DNA from: Lachnospiraceae bacterium UBA4381
GTDB lineage: Bacteria > Bacillota > Clostridia > Lachnospirales > Lachnospiraceae
Assembly (NCBI GenBank): GCA_002391105.1
Contig: DGRT01000136.1
Span: 1-13,497 of the forward strand
DNA length: 13,497 nucleotides
Direction: 5' to 3'
The notes beneath the pieces are model-generated. The model was not told the DNA's origin. It was given only the letters and a program-made list of their open reading frames with translations, and made no database searches. Positions 1-6,789 of the stretch are shown here, piece after piece. How positions within the stretch are numbered: position 1 is the first letter of the stretch; the number at the start of each line of letters is the position of its first letter. The position numbers and the translations under genes were made by a program.

Positions 1-2627
1 ATGATGAGAAGCTTCTTGACATCATCAAAATGAAGTCCCGTAGTTGGTTCATCCAGTATATAGATGGTATTTCCCGTGCTTCTCTTGGACAGCTCAGTTG
101 CAAGCTTGATACGCTGCGCCTCTCCACCTGAAAGCGTAGTTGAAGGCTGCCCCAGCTTTATATATCCAAGCCCGACATCCTGAAGCGTCTTGATCTTTCT
201 GTAAATAGTAGGAACCGCCTCGAAGAAATCGCATGCCTCATCCACAGACATATCCAGAACCTCAAATATATTTTTGCCCTTGTACTTTACCTCAAGCGTT
301 TCACGATTATATCTTTTTCCGTCACACACCTCACACGGAACATAAATATCAGGAAGGAAATGCATCTCTATCTTATTGATACCATCACCCTTGCAGGCTT
401 CGCATCGTCCACCTGATACATTGAAGGAGAATCTTCCCTTGTTATAGCCCATGGTCTTGGCATCCTTGGTCTCGGCAAATATACCTCTGATCAGGTCAAA
501 TACTCCTGTATAGGTTGCAGGATTGGAACGGGGCGTCCTTCCGATAGGAGACTGATCTATATCAATAACCTTATCCAGCACATCATAACCGATTATGTCA
601 TCATGCTTACCCGGCTTGATACGCGCTCTGTTAAGGTCTCTGAGAAGCCTCTTCTTGAGCACCTCATTTATAAGAGAACTCTTTCCTGAACCTGACACAC
701 CGGTTACTACAGTAAATACGCCAAGTGGAACCTTGACATCTATATTCTTCAGATTATTCTCTCTCGCACCCTTTATGGTAATCCATCCTGATGGTTTTCT
801 TCTTATCATTGGAACGGAAATGAACAGCTCACCCTTCAGGTATTTTCCCGTGATGGAAGCATCACATTTCATCAGATCCTCAGCCGTTCCGGCAGCTATG
901 ACCTCTCCGCCATTCCGTCCGGCGCCGGGTCCTATATCAACTATGTAGTCCGCAGCATACATAGTATCCTCATCATGTTCAACAACGATCAGGGTATTGC
1001 CCAGACTCTGAAGCCTCTTGAGAGATGCAATCAGCTTATCATTGTCCCTCTGATGAAGACCGATAGACGGTTCATCCAGAATATAGGTAACACCCACCAG
1101 ACCTGAGCCTATCTGGGTTGCCAGTCTGATTCTCTGAGCCTCACCACCCGAAAGCGTAGCTGTAGCTCTGCTGAGTGTCAGATAATTCAACCCCACATCC
1201 ACCATGAAGTTAAGTCTGGCACGAATCTCACGAAGTATGTCCCGACCTATCATTTCCTGTCTTTTAGTGAGCTGCAGATTCTCTACATAGGAGGACAGAT
1301 CATCGATAGGCATCTCTGTCATGTCAAATATATTCTTATCACCGATAGTGACAGCAAGCGACGAAGGCTTCAGCCTCTTTCCTCCACACACCTTACATGG
1401 AGTATAGGTCATATAGGACTCATAGTCCGACTTCACTTCTTCCGAACCCGAATACTTATAACGTTCCTCAACATTTGCTATAAGTCCTTCAAACGGATGG
1501 GTAAATGTGCTTCTTCTGGTTCTCTGACTCTGATAATGAATAGACACCCTTCTGCCCCTTGTTCCGTAGAGGATAACATCCTTTGCCTCTTCCGGAAGAT
1601 CCTTCCACGGAACATCCATGGAGAATCCGTATTCCTCTGAAAGGGCAACCAGTATAGCATGGGAAAATGATTTGGCATCTCCGCTTGATGCCCAGCCCGA
1701 AACAGCTATCGCTCCCTGATTCAGAGACCTGCTCTTATCAGGTATCATAAGCTCCGGATCCAGCTTTCTCTCCCAGCCGATTCCCGTACATGCAGGACAG
1801 GCACCGAAAGGATTGTTGAAGGAAAATGATCTCGGCTCTATCTCATCTATGGAAATATTACAATACGGACAGGAAAAGCTGTCAGAATAGGTATAGGTTT
1901 CTCCATCGATAACCTCGACCTCTATTATACCCTCTGCCTGTTCAAGAGCAGTTTCCAGTGAACTGGCAAGTCTTGTCTCGATACCTTCCTTGATAACCAG
2001 ACGATCTACCACAATGCTTATATTATGCTTGATATTCTTCTCCAGCTTGATCTCCTCATCCAGAGTGTACATATTTCCATCTACCAGAACTCTGACAAAT
2101 CCACTCTTCTTGGCACGCTGGAACAGCTTTTCATGGGTTCCCTTGCGTCCTCTGACAACCGGAGCGAGTATCTGAAATCTGGTTTTTTCCGGCAGCTCCA
2201 TGATCTGATCCACCATCTGATCTACAGTCTGCTTCTCGATGATCCTTCCGCAATTAGGACAATGCGGAGTTCCAACTCTGGCATAGAGAAGTCTCAGATA
2301 ATCATATATTTCCGTTACTGTTCCAACAGTAGAACGCGGATTCTTATTGGTGGACTTCTGGTCTATGGAAATGGCAGGAGACAGCCCCTCTATCTTATCC
2401 ACATCCGGTTTCTCCGCCTGTCCGAGAAACATACGTGCATAGGAAGAAAGAGACTCCATATATCTTCTCTGTCCTTCTGCATATATGGTATCAAATGCAA
2501 GAGAGGACTTTCCAGATCCCGAAAGTCCTGTAAAAACTATGAATTTATTTCTGGGAAGAGTAACACTTACATTCTTAAGATTGTGTTCTCTCGCCCCGTT
2601 AACTGTAATGTATTTTATCTCACTCAT
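1..2627 (-). CDS. uvrA: UvrA, excinuclease ABC subunit A (C-terminus cut by window edge)
   Basis: UvrA is the cytoplasmic ABC-type ATPase that scans DNA for bulky lesions and loads UvrB during nucleotide excision repair. The frame is open from ATG at 2627 to the window edge and gives 875 complete codons. UvrA is usually about 940 residues, so roughly 65 are missing. Visible motifs are Walker A GLSGSGKS (residues 34-41), a first Cys4 zinc module (C253, C256, C277, C280), ABC signature LSGGEAQRI (492-500), second Walker A GVSGSGKS (643-650), second Cys4 module (C742, C745, C765, C768), second signature (832-840) and Walker B LDEPTTGLH around residue 860. Both ABC halves share one frame at every motif checked, so I see no frameshift. 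The start codon is fixed by the conserved N-terminus MSEIKYITVNGARENNLKN. The ribosome site is weak: GGGTAG sits 13 bases upstream. The gene lies downstream of uvrB on the same strand, separated by a tandem repeat array. The identification is secure. Confidence 0.98.
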   Translation of the reverse strand, partial: MSEIKYITVNGAREHNLKNVSVTLPRNKFIVFTGLSGSGKSSLAFDTIYAEGQRRYMESLSSYARMFLGQAEKPDVDKIEGLSPAISIDQKSTNKNPRSTVGTVTEIYDYLRLLYARVGTPHCPNCGRIIEKQTVDQMVDQIMELPEKTRFQILAPVVRGRKGTHEKLFQRAKKSGFVRVLVDGNMYTLDEEIKLEKNIKHNISIVVDRLVIKEGIETRLASSLETALEQAEGIIEVEVIDGETYTYSDSFSCPYCNISIDEIEPRSFSFNNPFGACPACTGIGWERKLDPELMIPDKSRSLNQGAIAVSGWASSGDAKSFSHAILVALSEEYGFSMDVPWKDLPEEAKDVILYGTRGRRVSIHYQSQRTRRSTFTHPFEGLIANVEERYKYSGSEEVKSDYESYMTYTPCKVCGGKRLKPSSLAVTIGDKNIFDMTEMPIDDLSSYVENLQLTKRQEMIGRDILREIRARLNFMVDVGLNYLTLSRATATLSGGEAQRIRLATQIGSGLVGVTYILDEPSIGLHQRDNDKLIASLKRLQSLGNTLIVVEHDEDTMYAADYIVDIGPGAGRNGGEVIAAGTAEDLMKCDASITGKYLKGELFISVPMIRRKPSGWITIKGARENNLKNIDVKVPLGVFTVVTGVSGSGKSSLINEVLKKRLLRDLNRARIKPGKHDDIIGYDVLDKVIDIDQSPIGRTPRSNPATYTGVFDLIRGIFAETKDAKTMGYNKGRFSFNVSGGRCEACKGDGINKIEMHFLPDIYVPCEVCDGKRYNRETLEVKYKGKNIFEVLDMSVDEACDFFEAVPTIYRKIKTLQDVGLGYIKLGQPSTTLSGGEAQRIKLATELSKRSTGNTIYILDEPTTGLHFDDVKKLLI

Positions 2628-2651
2628 ATGTATATATTCTACCCGTCTGTT

Positions 2652-2779
2652 TAATTATTGTAACTTCTAATTATTGCAACACCTAATTATTGTAACACCT
2701 AATTATCGTAACACCTAATTATCGTAACACCTAATTATTGTAACATCTTCTTATTGCAACACCTACTTATTGTAACACC
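2652..2779 (-). repeat. Tandem array of eight 16-bp units between uvrB and uvrA
   Basis: Eight head-to-tail units of exactly 16 bp fill most of the uvrB-uvrA gap. The unit on the coding strand is GGTGTTACAATAATTA. Unit boundaries on the plus strand begin at 2652, 2668, 2684, 2700, 2716, 2732, 2748 and 2764. Variation is mostly single changes, such as TTACAA to TTGCAA or TTACGA, and AATTA to AAGTA or AAGAA. A ninth, decayed unit (2780-2795, 11 of 16 matches to its neighbour) falls inside the last codons of uvrB. Each unit contains a stop triplet and the length is not a multiple of three, so the array is not coding. The units have no internal dyad beyond TAATTA and no spacers, so this is neither a CRISPR nor an obvious terminator. 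Its function is unknown. It could be a simple length-variable repeat or a set of protein-binding sites. Confidence 0.95.
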
Positions 2780-4782
2780 TACTTGTCATAATCCCTCAGC
2801 TTTACCTTCAGCTCTATAAGCTCATCCCTGAGGATAGCGGCAAGCTCGAAGTTCAGTTCAGCCGCTGCCTGATTCATCTTCTTCGTAAGTCTGTCTATCT
2901 CTTTGCCAAGCTCCTTCTTGTTCATCAGGTCAGGATCCTTGCCAACCTTACTACGTCTGTCCTTCTCATCCTCCTGAGCAGCCTTAAGACTTGTGGAAAT
3001 GAGTTCGCGCACCGCCTTACGGATAGTCTGAGGTGTAATGCCATGTTCTTCATTATACTTCTGCTGTATCTCTCTACGACGATTGGTTTCGTCTATCGCA
3101 TTTTTCATGGAATCTGTGATGGAATCAGCGTACATGATCACATGACCATCCACATTTCTTGCAGCTCTGCCTATCGTCTGGATAAGCGATGTCTCTGAAC
3201 GAAGGAAGCCCTCCTTATCAGCATCAAGTATTGCAACCAGCGTAATCTCCGGAATATCAAGTCCCTCTCGAAGCAGATTTATACCAACAAGCACATCGAA
3301 TACTCCCAGTCTCAGATCCCGCACTATCTCCATTCTTTCAAGCGTATCTATATCGCTATGAAGATACTTGACCTTGACATCCAGTCCTCGAAGATACTCC
3401 GTTAGCTCTTCTGCCATCCTCTTCGTAAGAGTAGTTACCAGAACCTTATTACCCTTTCCTATCTCACTGTTAATCTCACTATAGAGATCATCCACCTGAC
3501 CTGCCACCGGTCTTACATCTATAGGCGGATCCAGAAGTCCGGTCGGTCTTATGATCTGCTCGGCTCTTGCCTCTTCATGCTCCTCCTCATAAGGTCCGGG
3601 AGTTGCCGACACAAAGAGAACCTTATCCAGACGGCTCTCGTACTCTTCAAAGTCAAGCGGTCTGTTATCCATGGCAGAGGGAAGTCTGAAGCCATAGCCT
3701 ATCAGTGTTTCTTTACGTTTCTTATTTCCTCCAAACATTCCTCTTACCTGAGGAAGTGTCTGATGCGACTCATCTATAATCAGAAGATAATCATCTCCGA
3801 AGAAATCTATCAGAGTATCCGGCGGATCTCCCGGCTTTCCTCCGGCAAGAATCCTGGTATAGTTCTCGATGCCGGAACAAAATCCCGTCTCGCGAAGCAT
3901 TTCCATATCAAACTCTGTTCGTTCCTGTATGCGCTGAGCTTCCAGAAGCTTGTCATGGGACTTGAAATATGCAATCCGCTCCCGCAGTTCATCATCAATT
4001 TCCTTCAGCGCCTTCTCAAGCTTTGAAGGAGCTATTACATAGTAAGAAGCCGGAAAGATACAGGTAAATGTTATATCCCGCTTTACCTCTCCGGTCAGAG
4101 GATCGAATTCGGAGAGCCTGTCTATCTCATCTCCGAAGAATTCTATCCTGACAGCTTCGCCATCCTTATTTGCAGGTATGATATCCACTACATCACCCTT
4201 CACCCTGAAGGTACTTCTCTTAAAATCCATCTCATTTCTGGTGTACTGCATATCTACCAGCTCACGTATGAGAACATCCCTGTCCAGCGCCATTCCGGGT
4301 CTGAGCCCCAGCATCATGGACTTATAATCCTCCGGATTACCTATTCCATATATACAGGACACCGAAGAAACCACTATTACATCATCTCTCTCAATAAGCG
4401 CAGATGTCGCACTATGCCTCAGCATATCTATCTCATCATTTACCGAGGAGTCCTTCGCAATATATGTATCAGTGGAGGGAACATAGGCCTCCGGCTGATA
4501 ATAATCATAGTAGGATACAAAATACTCTACTGCATTTTCAGGAAAAAATGCCTTCATCTCACCGTAAAGCTGGGCAGCCAGAGTTTTGTTATGCGACATG
4601 ATAAGCGTCTTCTTACCAAGAGCCTTGATTACATTTGCCATGGTAAAGGTTTTACCTGAACCGGTAACACCCAGAAGAGTCTGACGCTTCTTTCCGGAGT
4701 TAAATCCATCCACAATGGCCTGGATTGCTTCCGGCTGATCACCTGTTGGTGCATATTCCGAATGTAATATAAATTCCGCCAT
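2779..4782 (-). CDS. uvrB: UvrB, excinuclease ABC subunit B
   Basis: UvrB is the DNA-unwinding, lesion-verifying subunit of nucleotide excision repair. It receives damaged DNA from UvrA and recruits UvrC for incision. Numbered from ATG 4782, the 667-residue product has Walker A GVTGSGKT (38-45), the DNA-clamping beta-hairpin region YYDYYQPEAYVPSTDTYIAK (91-110), the DESH helicase box, the late helicase motifs GLDIPE and QTIGRAARN, and a C-terminal UVR motif (ELAAILRDELIELK) of the kind that contacts UvrC. Length fits the family (about 660). An in-frame ATG lies further upstream at 4809, but AGGTA there abuts the codon. ATG 4782 has AGGAAAGGGA about 9 bases upstream and begins MAEFILHSEYAPTGDQP, where UvrB proteins normally start, so I chose it. 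The stop lies 42 bases downstream of the zinc-ribbon gene in reverse order: that gene ends at 4825, immediately before uvrB, suggesting a shared transcript. The last codons overlap the decayed end of the 16-bp repeat array. I found no SOS (LexA) box nearby. Confidence 0.98.
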   Translation of the reverse strand: MAEFILHSEYAPTGDQPEAIQAIVDGFNSGKKRQTLLGVTGSGKTFTMANVIKALGKKTLIMSHNKTLAAQLYGEMKAFFPENAVEYFVSYYDYYQPEAYVPSTDTYIAKDSSVNDEIDMLRHSATSALIERDDVIVVSSVSCIYGIGNPEDYKSMMLGLRPGMALDRDVLIRELVDMQYTRNEMDFKRSTFRVKGDVVDIIPANKDGEAVRIEFFGDEIDRLSEFDPLTGEVKRDITFTCIFPASYYVIAPSKLEKALKEIDDELRERIAYFKSHDKLLEAQRIQERTEFDMEMLRETGFCSGIENYTRILAGGKPGDPPDTLIDFFGDDYLLIIDESHQTLPQVRGMFGGNKKRKETLIGYGFRLPSAMDNRPLDFEEYESRLDKVLFVSATPGPYEEEHEEARAEQIIRPTGLLDPPIDVRPVAGQVDDLYSEINSEIGKGNKVLVTTLTKRMAEELTEYLRGLDVKVKYLHSDIDTLERMEIVRDLRLGVFDVLVGINLLREGLDIPEITLVAILDADKEGFLRSETSLIQTIGRAARNVDGHVIMYADSITDSMKNAIDETNRRREIQQKYNEEHGITPQTIRKAVRELISTSLKAAQEDEKDRRSKVGKDPDLMNKKELGKEIDRLTKKMNQAAAELNFELAAILRDELIELKVKLRDYDK

Positions 4783-4824
4783 ATTCAGCTTTCCCTTTCC
4801 TGCTGCCATTACCTGAAATGCTAA

Positions 4825-6687
4825 TTAGTAAAGTGACTCCACTAAGGCATATATAAAGCCATCCTCATCAACAAAATCCATGATATCCTCCTCATCCGCC
4901 TCAAACAGATTCAGAGTATCCAGACTTTTATCCTTCTTGAGCACCTTAGCCTTTGAAGGAGAAGCATTAACAGATAAGGTCATATTATAGATCTCTATGT
5001 CTAATAATTCTAGCTCAACATCTTCAAGTTGCAAGCTAAATGCTTTGCCAGGCTTTACTTCATCCAGTGATATCCGGTAATCAAAGCTGTTGTAGCCATC
5101 ATCATCAAAAGAAACGTCAATATTATTTTTTTTATCAGTCTCTATCTCTATAGTATAATTCTGTTTTCTTCCATCTGATAAGGTCATTTCTATAATATCT
5201 TCAGCGGTATCATCTTTTATCTCGGAATTCTTTTCCAGCTTAACGCTGGTCTTGCTGCCATTTGCCGTAAGCTTGAACTCCATATCCATGCTGGACAGGA
5301 TATTTCCCTTACCGGTATTATTGGTCTCCAGAGTGTACTTGACCTTATTATATTTATCTTTTATCTGAAAGCTTATCTCCAGACTGGCGATATTCTTTTT
5401 ATAGACACATACACTTCCGGTAATATCATCAAAGTTTATACTCTTTAATCTATCTGAAAGCTCATCCAGCCTCTCCTCAGCATCCTGAGTCTCAGGTCCC
5501 CGAAGTGTGGTTTTCATTAATTCAATATAATCCTCTATCAGATCCTCGATGTTATCCTCTGAAATGGTAATATTATACTTCTTCGCTCTTTTATAGCCAT
5601 CACCGATAGTCACCTTTTCCGAACCGGCACTCTTTATCTCAACAGATTCCTTAAATGTCTTTTCAAGCTTCTCCAGCTCTTCCTTGTTATCAGCCTCAGC
5701 AGGTTCTATGATCCTGTCACTAAACCAGTTGATACTAAAATCCTCCTGATCATCTACATAATCTTCAAATAGTGGTGATTTCTTCATCTGCGATATGATA
5801 TCGGCATTTTCCATGTAAATGTACCCGTCACTCCCCTCTTCATAGAGATATGTCGAAGTCGCATCGCCTATCATAGTTCCGCCAAGCTCTACATCATCCA
5901 CATCAAGAGCAACCTCTGCTGACAGCCCCTTTGATGAATTCTTTTTATTTATCTCAATGGTTCCCTCTACAGGAGTCCAGTCGATTTCCATATCGGTATC
6001 TATAGACATAACTCCACCATCTCTCATAAAACCGTGCATAGTTTCATATACGCCGGTTTTCTGTTCAAAGGCAAAGCTTTCTATAATATTTTCCTGATTA
6101 TACGTATTACGCAGCGCCTGCATCACTCTTCGCTCAGGCGTCATAATCAGCAGATTCCATACCAGAAGTCCGATCACAGCGAGCACAGCTAGCGAACCGG
6201 CTGCTATACCTATATTAACCCACAGCTTTTTCCCTGCTTTAAATCCTGCCTTCGGTATCTTTATCTTATTCTTTGCTGTTTTCTGACCGGCACCTGTCCA
6301 GTTCTCTCCTCCCTGAGGTTGTCCCTGATTATAATTCATTCCCTGCACAGGGTCTGCTCCGGGTGCGGCACCGTTAAAGCTCTGATTCTGTTCTTTGAAG
6401 AAATTCTGTCCCTGATTGAAGCCTCTGTAATGAGCATGACCACCAAAATCCTTCTGCTCCTGAGCAGCACTAAACTGATCCGGATAGCCTGTTCCGTACT
6501 GTCCCCCAGTAACTATAACATCCATAGGATCCAGCTCCACCTCATCATCTCTGGAACCCGGAGCGCCATAGATCTGAAGAGCATTTACAGGAGTTTCCGG
6601 AGCCTCCACTCCCATCTGCTTAACACCACAATACTCACAATACAGAGAATTATCTCCGATTTCCATACCACAGCTTTTACATATCAT
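4825..6687 (-). CDS. Zinc-ribbon single-pass membrane protein with large extracytoplasmic domain
   Basis: The exact function is unrecognised. The 620-residue product starts with a short zinc ribbon (C3, C6, C17, C20; CxxC-x10-CxxC). It is followed by a low-complexity Q/G/N-rich linker to about residue 135, a basic stretch (KTAKNKIKIPKAGFKAGKK), one hydrophobic membrane helix (about 156-181) and a polar, beta-rich ectodomain of about 440 residues with many D, E, K and S. The positive-inside rule puts the zinc ribbon in the cytoplasm. This layout resembles zinc-ribbon membrane proteins such as Bacillus YvbJ and staphylococcal TcaA; that is an architectural analogy only. An envelope sensor or scaffold role is inference. 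Start: ATG 6687 has GGAGG (6695-6699) 7 bases upstream. A possible GTG at 6714 has no such site and would put nine residues ahead of the zinc ribbon. The gene has its own likely promoter and runs into uvrB after 42 bases. Confidence 0.85.
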   Translation of the reverse strand: MICKSCGMEIGDNSLYCEYCGVKQMGVEAPETPVNALQIYGAPGSRDDEVELDPMDVIVTGGQYGTGYPDQFSAAQEQKDFGGHAHYRGFNQGQNFFKEQNQSFNGAAPGADPVQGMNYNQGQPQGGENWTGAGQKTAKNKIKIPKAGFKAGKKLWVNIGIAAGSLAVLAVIGLLVWNLLIMTPERRVMQALRNTYNQENIIESFAFEQKTGVYETMHGFMRDGGVMSIDTDMEIDWTPVEGTIEINKKNSSKGLSAEVALDVDDVELGGTMIGDATSTYLYEEGSDGYIYMENADIISQMKKSPLFEDYVDDQEDFSINWFSDRIIEPAEADNKEELEKLEKTFKESVEIKSAGSEKVTIGDGYKRAKKYNITISEDNIEDLIEDYIELMKTTLRGPETQDAEERLDELSDRLKSINFDDITGSVCVYKKNIASLEISFQIKDKYNKVKYTLETNNTGKGNILSSMDMEFKLTANGSKTSVKLEKNSEIKDDTAEDIIEMTLSDGRKQNYTIEIETDKKNNIDVSFDDDGYNSFDYRISLDEVKPGKAFSLQLEDVELELLDIEIYNMTLSVNASPSKAKVLKKDKSLDTLNLFEADEEDIMDFVDEDGFIYALVESLY

Positions 6688-6705
6688 TTTTATTCCTCCA
6701 GCTAG

Positions 6706-6764
6706 TTTTACCACAGGTTACGGAACAGAAATCATTATAATCCTTCCCCTACCCTGTGGTAAAA
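6706..6764. repeat. 12-bp inverted repeat TTTTACCACAGG / CCTGTGGTAAAA flanking the -10 box
   Basis: The arms at 6706-6717 and 6753-6764 are perfect reverse complements, separated by 35 bp that hold the -10 box. One arm overlaps the -35 box; the other lies in the predicted leader about 7 bases before the ribosome site. A transcript begun at this promoter would carry only the second arm, so the repeat is more likely a pair of operator sites than an RNA hairpin of that transcript. A readthrough RNA from the GH13 gene could fold it. Confidence 0.8.
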
Positions 6765-6776
6765 TATCCTTCCCTA
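6740..6776 (-). repeat. Direct repeat TAGGGAAGGAT / TAGGGGAAGGAT in the promoter region
   Basis: Two near-identical copies occur at 6766-6776 and 6740-6751 (minus-strand sense), differing by one inserted G and offset by about 25 bp. Each is followed by an AT-rich stretch, the second directly by TATAAT. The first copy precedes the -35 arm of the inverted repeat and the second sits in the promoter spacer. They could be activator sites or a local duplication. Confidence 0.6.
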
Positions 6777-6789
6777 TCTGTTTGCTGAT

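Larger units (their letters stand above)
6688..6789 (-). promoter_or_regulatory. Promoter region of the zinc-ribbon gene (possibly also of uvrBA)
   Basis: Reading the minus strand, a TATAAT -10 box (6734-6739) lies 18 bp after TTTACC (6758-6763), which matches four of six bases of TTGACA. The -35 box lies inside the upstream arm of a 12-bp inverted repeat, and the other arm falls just past the expected transcription start. The GGAGG ribosome site is at 6695-6699. No terminator with a U-run follows the GH13 gene, so readthrough from it is possible. The promoter call rests on sequence match only. Confidence 0.65.

Noticed and set aside
595..948. Plus-strand open frame opposite uvrA
   Set aside because: It lies wholly within conserved uvrA coding sequence on the other strand and has no ribosome site or recognisable motif.
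2628..2700. A uvrA promoter built from TTGCAA/TTACAA and TACAAT in the repeat units
   Set aside because: Spacing between candidate boxes within or between units is about 11 or 27 bp rather than 16-18, and TAGAAT near 2637 would leave almost no leader.
2652..2779. CRISPR array or phage-type repeat
   Set aside because: Units are contiguous 16-mers with no spacers, and no cas genes are present.
4783..4809. Upstream ATG at 4809 as the uvrB start
   Set aside because: It adds nine residues not seen in UvrB, and AGGTA abuts the codon, too close to serve as a ribosome site. ATG 4782 has a good site and the conserved N-terminus.
6688..6714. GTG at 6714 as the start of the zinc-ribbon protein
   Set aside because: The GGAGG site lies downstream of that codon and is correctly spaced for ATG 6687; the upstream arm of the regulatory repeat would become coding.
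4783..6789. LexA (SOS) box ahead of uvrB or the zinc-ribbon gene
   Set aside because: I scanned by eye for GAAC-N4-GTTC. Only an isolated GGAACAG half-site occurs near 6722-6728 with no matching second half.
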